Part shown: positions 1 to 5,181 of the stretch, piece by piece
How positions within the stretch are numbered: the stretch's first letter is position 1
Layout of the letters: every line of letters starts with the position of its first letter
Source: an uncultured Anaerolineaceae bacterium
GTDB taxonomy: Bacteria; Chloroflexota; Anaerolineae; Promineifilales; Promineifilaceae
Length of the DNA: 5,181 bases
Direction of reading: 5' to 3'
Assembly (NCBI GenBank): GCA_937967805.1
Contig: CALBTC010000193.1
Span: 1-5,181, forward strand
Translations under genes and position numbers: made by a program
The notes under the pieces: model-generated
Seen by the model: the letters and a program-made list of their open reading frames with translations, nothing else
What the model was told of the DNA's origin: nothing
Databases searched by the model: none

Positions 1-205
1 CACCCAGCGGAATCCAGTTTAAGGAATAAATGGTGCCGTTGCGCTCGGCCAGCTTCAGGGCTCGCGGGGGAAAGCCAAGGCCAAACTCTTCGACACGAAT
101 GTTGGAGAGCCGGGCAGCAAAAAAATGGCCCAGCTCATGGACCAAAATGATAGGCGTGAGAACAATGAAAAAACCGCCCAATGACCAGAGGAATGATGGT
201 GACAT
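1..205 (-). CDS. rseP: M50/RseP-family site-2 zinc metalloprotease, N-terminal part (partial)
   Basis: Reading leftwards from an ATG at 205-203, 68 codons are visible before the window edge. The product begins with a hydrophobic segment (about residues 5-22) that runs into HELGHF. HELGH at residues 23-27 is the HExxH zinc site, with Glu24 as the expected catalytic base. Later come FGLGFPPR (41-48) and NWIPLG (63-68), which correspond to the conserved FGxGFPP and IPLGG motifs of RseP/RasP/MmpA proteases. These membrane-embedded enzymes cut transmembrane segments, for example of anti-sigma factors or signal peptides. The PDZ domain and the second zinc-ligand motif would lie beyond the edge. Only a weak GAGAA-like ribosome site precedes the ATG. 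The gene runs the same way as the ABC ATPase upstream but has its own candidate promoter. Family assignment is secure; the exact orthologue is not. Confidence 0.9.
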   Translation of the reverse strand, partial: MSPSFLWSLGGFFIVLTPIILVHELGHFFAARLSNIRVEEFGLGFPPRALKLAERNGTIYSLNWIPLG

Positions 206-221
206 AGATTTTTCTCAAATA

Positions 222-288
222 TCAGGACTGCCAGTCCTAGACAATAATTTTCCTAATTGCAATTAGGTCAGGACTGGCAGTCCTGACC
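222..288. repeat. Nested palindromic repeat (REP-like) in the protease leader
   Basis: Three palindromes lie in 67 bp. AGGACTGCCAGTCCT (224-238) is a 7+1+7 palindrome. CCTAATTGCAATTAGG (252-267) is a perfect 16-bp palindrome. A perfect 23-bp palindrome centred on G277 spans 266-288. The outer two are also inverted copies of each other: 222-238 is the exact reverse complement of 270-286 (17 bp). The element can therefore fold either as three small hairpins or as one long stem with the middle palindrome in its loop. It lies between the ABC ATPase stop and the protease start. It resembles a short mobile intergenic repeat, and no coding function is seen. There is no run of T long enough to call it an intrinsic terminator. 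Confidence 0.85.
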
Positions 289-301
289 AAGCACGAACTG
301 C

Positions 302-331
302 ATTATACGACCGGGCAATCAGGTACTGCAA
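302..331 (-). promoter_or_regulatory. Candidate sigma70-like promoter for the M50 protease gene
   Basis: On the minus strand, TTGCAG (331-326) and TATAAT (307-302) are separated by 18 bp. The -10 is a perfect consensus match and the -35 matches 3 of 6. Transcription would start near 295, giving a leader of about 90 nt that contains the whole palindromic repeat at 222-288. It is predicted by eye only. Confidence 0.5.
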
Positions 332-336
332 CCAAT

Positions 337-1452
<1,116 letters not shown>

Positions 1453-1499
1453 GCACCCAACTTTACCTCATTCCAATTCTTAAAGAAACTCGGAGCAGA

Positions 1500-1529
1500 T
1501 TAACACCGTTGCGTTTCTTGAACTATAAT
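1500..1529 (+). promoter_or_regulatory. Candidate promoter of the carbonic anhydrase gene
   Basis: TTAACA (1500-1505, 5 of 6 against TTGACA) and a perfect TATAAT (1524-1529) are separated by 18 bp. The predicted start near 1536 gives a leader of about 128 nt before the ATG at 1664. It lies in the region shared with the divergent ABC ATPase gene, for which no convincing promoter was found. Confidence 0.6.
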
Positions 1530-1556
1530 CGGTCCGCGAGGAGCAAATTGTCTTCA

Positions 1557-1624
1557 GGCTTGTGTTGAACACAGCCGAAGTATGTAGAGCAGGCATCAAT
1601 TCAGCCGTTCGCATCTGAGGATGC
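1557..1624 (+). other. Two hairpins in the carbonic anhydrase leader
   Basis: The first hairpin (1557-1576) pairs GGCT and GTGT with ACAC and AGCC around a bulged T. The second (1611-1624) is GCATC-TGAG-GATGC. Both lie downstream of the candidate promoter and upstream of the ribosome site. No known riboswitch class is recognised, and the stems are short, so a regulatory role is only possible. Confidence 0.35.
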
Positions 1625-1653
1625 TCACTCCACCAAAATCGAAAATTTAGCAT

Positions 1654-1657
1654 GAGG
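1654..1657 (+). promoter_or_regulatory. Ribosome binding site that decides the carbonic anhydrase start
   Basis: GAGG (within GAGGAAA, 1654-1660) lies 6 nt before the ATG at 1664. It overlaps the upstream in-frame ATG at 1652, which itself has no Shine-Dalgarno. The site therefore favours 1664 as the start. Confidence 0.7.
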
Positions 1658-1663
1658 AAAGCT

Positions 1664-2278
1664 ATGATTTCACCTAAAGAAGCACTTGAACGATTAAAGG
1701 AAGGCAACCAGCGCTTTGTGCAAGGAGACCCCAATGATCGGCTGCTTAACAGCCAACAGCGCCGCAGCGAATTAGTAGACCAGCAAAATCCGTTTGCCAT
1801 CATTTTGGGCTGCTCTGATTCGCGCGTGCCGGCCGAAATCATCTTTAACCAGGGGCTGGGCGATCTGTTTGTCATTCGCGTGGCGGGCAATATTGTGGCC
1901 CCATCGCACATTGGTAGCATTGAGTTTGCTGCGGAAAAGTTTGGCACGCGGCTGGTGGTGGTGCTGGGACATTCAACGTGCGGCGCGGTGCTGGCCACGC
2001 TGGATGAGTTGGAACGGCCGTCCAACCAACGATCCCCTAACCTGCGTGCTATTGTGGATTATATACGGCCGTCCATCGCCGAACTGCTGGAAACCGACCT
2101 GCGCCACGACAGGGCTGCCCTGGTGCATCACTCCGTTCGAGCCAACATCCGCGCCTCCGTCAACCACCTGCGTCACGGCTCCCGCATCCTGGAAAACCTC
2201 ATGCAAAATGATGGCTTGCTGGTGGTTGGCGCTGAATATTCGCTGGCAACCGGTGAAGTCGATTTTTTTGATGGGTGA
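1664..2278 (+). CDS. Beta-class carbonic anhydrase
   Basis: This 204-residue cytoplasmic zinc enzyme interconverts CO2 and bicarbonate, supplying bicarbonate to carboxylases and balancing pH. Counting from the 1664 start, the signature GCSDSRVP carries zinc ligand Cys50 and the Asp52/Arg54 dyad. HSTCGAV supplies ligands His103 and Cys106. Flanking motifs NQGLGDLFVIRVAGN and the C-terminal GAEYSLATGEVDFF are typical of the family, as is the length. No signal peptide is present. All catalytic residues are intact. It is transcribed alone, divergently from the ABC ATPase, with no inorganic-carbon transport or carboxysome genes beside it, so a general housekeeping role is likelier than a concentrating mechanism. 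An ATG at 1652 would add four residues (MRKA) but overlaps the ribosome site. Confidence 0.95.
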   Translation: MISPKEALERLKEGNQRFVQGDPNDRLLNSQQRRSELVDQQNPFAIILGCSDSRVPAEIIFNQGLGDLFVIRVAGNIVAPSHIGSIEFAAEKFGTRLVVVLGHSTCGAVLATLDELERPSNQRSPNLRAIVDYIRPSIAELLETDLRHDRAALVHHSVRANIRASVNHLRHGSRILENLMQNDGLLVVGAEYSLATGEVDFFDG

Positions 2279-2315
2279 CGGCAGATTCACTCCGACAAAC
2301 TGATAAATCTGAATG

Positions 2316-2343
2316 TTGACACATTATAGATCATAATTACAAT
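2316..2343 (+). promoter_or_regulatory. Promoter and possible operator of the toxin-antitoxin operon
   Basis: A perfect -35 TTGACA (2316-2321) and TACAAT (2338-2343, 5 of 6) are separated by 16 bp. Transcription would begin about 2349-2351, on the toxin ATG itself. The spacer holds the inverted repeat ATTAT-AGATC-ATAAT (2323-2337), and ATGTACAT (2342-2349) overlaps the end of the -10. Both are plausible binding sites for the ribbon-helix-helix antitoxin, which in this family commonly represses its own operon. Confidence 0.65.
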
Positions 2344-2349
2344 GTACAT

Positions 2350-2643
2350 ATGAACCAGCTTAAGTTTGAATGGAACAGGAAAAAAGATAAAACAAACAGA
2401 AATAAGCATGGTGTTTCTTTTGACGAAGCAAAAACAGTTTTTTACGATGAATACGCCCTCCAATTTCCTGATCCCGATCATTCTGAAGAGGAAGAGCGAT
2501 TCCTTTTACTTGGGCTTAGCCTTAAGCTAAAAACTCTGGTTGTTTGCCATTGCTTTAGAAAAGAAGAAACAACCGTCAGAATTATTTCAGCTAGAAAAGC
2601 AGATAAAGACGAACAACTGGTTTATTGGAGTCAAAGAAAATGA
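2350..2643 (+). CDS. brnT: BrnT-family toxin (DUF497), type II toxin-antitoxin
   Basis: The 97-residue protein shows the BrnT pattern throughout: FEW (6-8), NKHGVSF (18-24), DEA and an Asp at 33, DPDHSEEEER (41-50), and the C-terminal RIISARKAD (77-85) followed by Tyr92. BrnT has a RelE-like fold and is a ribonuclease that halts translation when not bound by its antitoxin. It is full length. There is no Shine-Dalgarno before the ATG, and the candidate promoter places the transcript start on or beside it, so translation is probably leaderless. Its stop overlaps the antitoxin start (ATGA, 2640-2643). Base composition is lower than in neighbouring genes: a hand count of 2401-2460 gives 22 of 60 G+C, against 38 of 60 in 4561-4620, consistent with horizontal acquisition. 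Confidence 0.93.
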   Translation: MNQLKFEWNRKKDKTNRNKHGVSFDEAKTVFYDEYALQFPDPDHSEEEERFLLLGLSLKLKTLVVCHCFRKEETTVRIISARKADKDEQLVYWSQRK

Positions 2644-2858
2644 GAGACCATTACGATTTTTCCAAAATGAAAGGAAAAAGGAACCCCTACACAAAGTACC
2701 TGAAACAGTCTGTCACGATGCGCCTTGATCGAGATTCTATTGACTACTTCAAATCTCTAGCCGAGGAAACAGGTATTCCCTACCAAACCCTGATTAACCT
2801 GTATTTGCGAGATTGCGCCATGAATCAGCGCAAATTAAAAATGGCATGGGAATCATAA
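2640..2858 (+). CDS. brnA: BrnA/CopG-like ribbon-helix-helix antitoxin
   Basis: This 72-residue protein starts with YDFSKMKGKRNPY (5-17), probably toxin-contacting. A ribbon-helix-helix follows: strand SVTMRL (24-29), first helix about 31-42, turn GIPY (46-49) and second helix to about 58 (YQTLINLYLRDC). Such proteins dimerise, bind operator DNA and neutralise the partner toxin. The ATG at 2640 is chosen over an in-frame ATG at 2625 because GGAG (2627-2630) stands 9 nt before it and it overlaps the toxin stop by four bases, implying translational coupling. The ribbon-helix-helix sits centrally with a short charged tail, unlike the longer N-terminal extension of Brucella BrnA. The brnA symbol reflects the pairing; some annotations would call it CopG family. 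Confidence 0.85.
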   Translation: MRDHYDFSKMKGKRNPYTKYLKQSVTMRLDRDSIDYFKSLAEETGIPYQTLINLYLRDCAMNQRKLKMAWES

Positions 2859-2869
2859 ACAGTAGCTTA

Positions 2870-3184
2870 ATGAAACGCTATCTTAATAATTTGCCTGAAG
2901 GTTGGTTCCCAACTAATCCCAAGCGTGCAGAGACTTTTCAAGCAGAACTTCAAAGAGAACTGCCAAACGGACATCTACTAAAGGGTCGAACTGTTTTAAT
3001 CCTGGCCCACTGTGAAGGAACTGATGACATTCTTTGTCAGCATATAGATGAACCCGACAGATTCACAGTGGTTCACCTTTCCTGGATCGGAAAAACTGAG
3101 ATCAACGCTCAACACCCGTTTGTAGAAGTAGATGGCAGTTTTGATGATTTTCTGGAATATGCAAGTAACATCATGAATCAATAG
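2870..3184 (+). CDS. Small conserved-looking protein of unknown function, third gene of the toxin-antitoxin island
   Basis: I do not recognise a named family. The 104-residue product is soluble and acidic overall, with no signal peptide or membrane segment. Stretches that look constrained are LPEGWFP (8-14), GTDDILCQHIDEPDRF (50-65), VVHLSW (67-72) and VEVDGSFDDFLEY (85-97). The VVHLSW-x-GK-x-E arrangement followed by a final F-DFL helix resembles small orphan proteins I have seen in environmental genomes, some reminiscent of immunity-type folds; this is only an impression. In-frame ATGs also occur at 2813 and 2846, overlapping the antitoxin. The ATG at 2870 is preferred because the predicted domain begins there, 11 nt after the antitoxin stop. 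None of the starts has a good Shine-Dalgarno. It shares the low GC of the pair and is probably cotranscribed with it. Confidence 0.75.
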   Translation: MKRYLNNLPEGWFPTNPKRAETFQAELQRELPNGHLLKGRTVLILAHCEGTDDILCQHIDEPDRFTVVHLSWIGKTEINAQHPFVEVDGSFDDFLEYASNIMNQ

Positions 3185-3258
3185 CAAGTAATTTCGTAAA
3201 CACAGTTTCCCTCCGTGACTGAATCTCATGACTACAAATTCGCCAACGGCCGTTTGGC

Positions 3259-3267
3259 TGTTATAAT
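3259..3267 (+). promoter_or_regulatory. Extended -10 promoter for the glycosyltransferase operon
   Basis: TGTTATAAT is a perfect extended -10 (TGnTATAAT). No good -35 stands upstream, as expected for the extended class. An ACGGCCGT copy (3246-3253), set within the imperfect palindrome 3242-3258, fills the spacer. The start would be near 3274, with a leader of about 75-80 nt. Confidence 0.55.
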
Positions 3268-3300
3268 TGCCCTTCTGTTTTCAAAAGCATAGCACGGAAA

Positions 3301-3306
3301 GAGGAG
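3301..3306 (+). promoter_or_regulatory. Displaced Shine-Dalgarno of the glycosyltransferase gene
   Basis: GAGGAG is the only strong ribosome site upstream of the gene, but it lies 41 nt before the ATG at 3348. The hairpin repeat at 3308-3345 occupies the gap. An in-frame TTG at 3312 is spaced correctly (5 nt) from it. Confidence 0.55.
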
Positions 3307-3307
3307 C

Positions 3308-3345
3308 AAGGTTGGTAGGCCCTACCGAGGCGGTTTACCAACCTT
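3308..3345. repeat. 38-bp hairpin repeat between Shine-Dalgarno and ATG
   Basis: AAGGTTGGTA (3308-3317) pairs perfectly with TACCAACCTT (3336-3345), a 10-bp stem around an 18-nt loop. An alternative inner palindrome, GGTAGG-C-CCTACC (3314-3326), would compete with it. Compact inverted structure in a leader suggests a REP-like mobile repeat. Confidence 0.75.
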
Positions 3346-3347
3346 TC

Positions 3348-4121
3348 ATGCGTATGAAATTATCAGTCATTATTTGTTGCTATAATGAAATTGCAACTAT
3401 TCAAGACGTCATTGCCCGTACGCAGGCGGTGGATTTGGGCAATGGCTGGACGCGGGAAATTATTGTGGTCGATAACTGTTCCACCGACGGCACCCGCGAG
3501 CTGCTGCAAAAAATTGACGATCCGGAAATTAAAGTCATCTACCACGAACGCAACATGGGCAAAGGCATGTCTATTCGCACCGGTATCAACAATATCAGCG
3601 GCGACTACATGATTATTCAGGATGCCGACAAAGAGTACGATCCGGCCGAACATCCCAAGTTTTGCCGCAAGGTGGAGGAGACGGGCGCAACGGCCGTTTA
3701 TGGCTCTCGTATTCTGGGCGGCGATGTGAAATACGAATACGCTCACGCTTATCTGGGCGTGCGCGTTTGGACCTTCATCACCAACCTGCTTTTTGGCAGC
3801 AGGCTCACTGACGTGGGCACCGGCACCAAAATGGTCAAAGCCGACGTGGCCAAATCGCTCCACCTCACGCTCACCGGCTTCAACCTGGAGTTTGAACTGA
3901 CCAACAAGGTGCTGCTCAGCGGCCACAGCATCGTTGAAGTGCCCATCAACTACGACCCGCGCACCTACGCCGAAGGCAAAAAAATAACCGTCGCCGATGG
4001 CTTCAAAATTATCATGACCATGCTGCGCGACCGTTTGGGACTCAGTCCCACGCTAAAGAAAGCCACAGAGAACACAGAGACCAGTGAGGAACTTAGAGAA
4101 CAATCTGCAAAATCTGCGTAA
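3348..4121 (+). CDS. Family 2 glycosyltransferase, DPM/DPG-synthase-like
   Basis: Counted from 3348, this 257-residue GT-A protein has the nucleotide-sugar fold: SVIICCYNE (6-14), VVDNCSTDGT (40-49), GKGMSIRTG (71-79), metal-binding DAD in IIQDADKEYDP (89-99), GSRI (119-122) and TDVGTGTKMV (154-163), equivalent to the TDxxxGFK region of dolichol/polyprenyl-phosphate sugar synthases. These transfer a sugar from an NDP- or GDP-sugar, often to a polyprenyl phosphate, at the cytoplasmic membrane face. No C-terminal membrane segment is present. Starts are ambiguous: ATG 3348, ATG 3354 (MKLSVI, the usual family beginning) or TTG 3312, which has the best-spaced Shine-Dalgarno but would encode repeat DNA. 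The last 20 or so residues, after LSPTLKK, are translated from tandem repeats and are not family sequence. A sugar kinase-like gene follows after 36 bp. Confidence 0.9.
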   Translation: MRMKLSVIICCYNEIATIQDVIARTQAVDLGNGWTREIIVVDNCSTDGTRELLQKIDDPEIKVIYHERNMGKGMSIRTGINNISGDYMIIQDADKEYDPAEHPKFCRKVEETGATAVYGSRILGGDVKYEYAHAYLGVRVWTFITNLLFGSRLTDVGTGTKMVKADVAKSLHLTLTGFNLEFELTNKVLLSGHSIVEVPINYDPRTYAEGKKITVADGFKIIMTMLRDRLGLSPTLKKATENTETSEELREQSAKSA

Positions 4122-4128
4122 TCTGCGG
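4064..4128. repeat. 9-bp tandem repeats forming the end of the glycosyltransferase gene
   Basis: Two arrays are present. CACAGAGAA and CACAGAGAC lie at 4064-4081. AATCTGCAA, AATCTGCGT and AATCTGCGG lie at 4102-4128. The glycosyltransferase stop codon TAA (4119-4121) falls across the last two units. Twenty irregular bases separate the arrays. The second array is related, in reverse orientation, to repeats after the kinase gene. Confidence 0.8.
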
Positions 4129-4157
4129 ATAAAAATCCAGAAGCAAAACGTTTTAAA

Positions 4158-5117
4158 ATGAAAATAGTAGTAACCGGCTCCATCGCCTACTATTATCTCA
4201 TGTCCTTCCCCGGCAAGTTCACCGACTCGCTGGTGGCCAACCAACTGCATACCGTCAGCCTTAGCTTTTTGGTCGACACGCTCAACCGGCAGCGCGGCGG
4301 CACCGCGCCTAATATCGCTTACACCCTGGCCCTTTTGGGCGGCCGTCCCCATGTGATGGCCACGGCCGGGCAAGATTTTGGCGACTACCGCGATTGGCTA
4401 GAAAGTCACGGCGTTGATACCTCAGCCATTGTGGAGATCGAAAACGATTTTTGCGCCTCCTTTTTTGTCAACACAGACCAGGAACAAAATCAGATCGCCA
4501 GCTTTTACATTGGCGCAATGGCCCATGCGGCACGTCTTAGCTTTACCCAACACGCCGCCGATGCCGATCTGGCCATCATCTCGCCCAATGCCCCAGACGC
4601 CATGAGCCAGTACGCTGCCGAATGCCGCCAGTTGGGCATTCCCTTCATTTATGATCCCAGCCAGCAGGCGGCCCGCTTTAGCGGCAAAGAACTGCTGCAC
4701 GGACTGAATGGGGCGCACATGCTCACCGTCAATGAGTATGAACACCAACTCATTCAGGAAAAAACGGGCCTCAAAGAAGACCAGATTTTGCAGCGCGTGG
4801 GCAGCCTGTTGGTCACCCTGGCTGGCGAAGGAGCACGATTGGTGATTGATGGCACAGAAATTCGTATTCCGGCCGTGCCGCCCAGCAGCATTGCCGATCC
4901 CACCGGGGCGGGTGATGCCTTCCGCGCCGGCCTGATGCGCGGGATGCAGCTGGGCCTGCCCTGGGAAATTGCCGGCCGGATGGGTTCCCTGGCGGCCACT
5001 TATGTGCTAGAACAGATGGGAACACAAAACCATCATTATTCCCCCCAAGAATTCGTGGCCCGTTTTCGTGAGCACTTCGACGACGATGGAGCACTCGACG
5101 TCTTAATGGGAGAATAA
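4158..5117 (+). CDS. adoK: PfkB-family kinase, adenosine kinase (AdoK)-like, with an altered substrate-site residue
   Basis: The 319-residue protein follows the plan of mycobacterial adenosine kinase closely: VTGSIA (5-10), LMSFPGKF, HTVSLSFLVD (31-40), RGGTAPN (46-52), AGQDFGDYRDWL (70-81), QIASFYIGAM (112-121), DPSQQ (166-170), TVNEYE (190-195) and the anion hole/catalytic DPTGAGDAFRAG (247-258), with Asp253 as expected base. The family phosphorylates adenosine to AMP with ATP, a purine-salvage reaction in the cytoplasm; related members act on sugars. Residue 12 is Tyr (TAT), where AdoK carries the Asp that holds the ribose hydroxyls. Specificity or activity may therefore be changed. There is no clear Shine-Dalgarno; an AT-rich leader with AAAACGTTTT (4145-4154) precedes the ATG. 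It probably shares the glycosyltransferase transcript. Confidence 0.9.
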   Translation: MKIVVTGSIAYYYLMSFPGKFTDSLVANQLHTVSLSFLVDTLNRQRGGTAPNIAYTLALLGGRPHVMATAGQDFGDYRDWLESHGVDTSAIVEIENDFCASFFVNTDQEQNQIASFYIGAMAHAARLSFTQHAADADLAIISPNAPDAMSQYAAECRQLGIPFIYDPSQQAARFSGKELLHGLNGAHMLTVNEYEHQLIQEKTGLKEDQILQRVGSLLVTLAGEGARLVIDGTEIRIPAVPPSSIADPTGAGDAFRAGLMRGMQLGLPWEIAGRMGSLAATYVLEQMGTQNHHYSPQEFVARFREHFDDDGALDVLMGE

Positions 5118-5124
5118 AAATCGA

Positions 5125-5170
5125 CAGATTGCGCAGATTGCACAGATTTGATTTGTCCTTATCTGCGGAT
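5125..5170. repeat. 9-bp tandem repeat and related hairpin after the kinase gene
   Basis: CAGATTGCG, CAGATTGCA and CAGATTTGA follow one another at 5125-5151. They are reverse complements of the AATCTGC-type units at 4102-4128. ATCTGCGGAT (5161-5170) repeats 4121-4130 exactly in direct orientation. CGCAGAT (5132-5138) can pair with ATCTGCG (5161-5167). No T run follows, so this is not called a terminator. Confidence 0.7.
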
Positions 5171-5181
5171 TATCCATACAG

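Noticed and set aside
30..266. 78-codon plus-strand frame at the left edge
   Set aside because: It is the complement of the M50 protease start, where HELGH and IPLG are convincing, and it runs into the palindromic repeat.
1480..2025. 181-codon open frame on the minus strand
   Set aside because: It lies antisense to the carbonic anhydrase gene, whose catalytic motifs are intact. Its composition (Ser/Arg/Thr rich) is typical of a shadow frame.
1794..2303. 169-codon plus-strand frame overlapping the carbonic anhydrase
   Set aside because: Trp/Cys/Arg-rich out-of-frame translation of a secure gene.
2282..2311. Terminator after the carbonic anhydrase (CAGATT/AATCTG stem)
   Set aside because: The stem is only 6 bp with an 18-nt loop and no T run.
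3363..3926. 187-codon open frame on the minus strand
   Set aside because: It is antisense to the glycosyltransferase, shows no recognisable domain and is rich in Ala/Val/His, as expected from the complement of that gene.

Overview
The window looks like a bacterial chromosome fragment of moderate to high GC, probably from an uncultivated Chloroflexota lineage (Anaerolineae/Caldilineae-like). This assignment is an inference. It rests on the very frequent palindrome ACGGCCGT, on short repeats that invade genes and gene edges, and on the family types of the genes. No rRNA or taxonomic marker is present to prove it.

Layout. Positions 1-205 (minus) hold the N-terminus of an M50/RseP-type intramembrane zinc protease that runs off the left edge. 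A nested palindromic repeat (222-288) lies in its probable leader, behind a sigma70-like promoter (302-331). An ABC-transporter ATPase follows at 337-1452 (minus); its C-terminal regulatory domain contains about 32 codons that look repeat-derived (583-678). A divergent intergenic region carries a promoter with a perfect -10 and leads into a beta-carbonic anhydrase (1664-2278, plus).

A low-GC island follows (about 2316-3184, plus). It holds a BrnT-type toxin, a ribbon-helix-helix BrnA-type antitoxin overlapping it by ATGA, and a small protein of unknown function. The promoter has a consensus -35, and its predicted transcript starts at or next to the toxin ATG, so the toxin message is probably leaderless. 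The island contains no ACGGCCGT site and looks acquired.

The right part (about 3259-5117, plus) is a probable two-gene operon. It holds a DPM-like family 2 glycosyltransferase and, 36 bp on, a PfkB-family kinase closely resembling actinobacterial adenosine kinase (AdoK). The kinase has Tyr at the position where the family carries its ribose-binding Asp. A 38-bp hairpin repeat sits between the glycosyltransferase Shine-Dalgarno and its ATG. The glycosyltransferase C-terminus and stop codon lie in 9-bp tandem repeats, and relatives of those repeats recur after the kinase in the opposite orientation.

Apart from the repeats, the core genes are ordinary housekeeping types. The most distinctive theme is how many separate short repeat families have landed in or against genes, giving new termini, a linker and leader structures.
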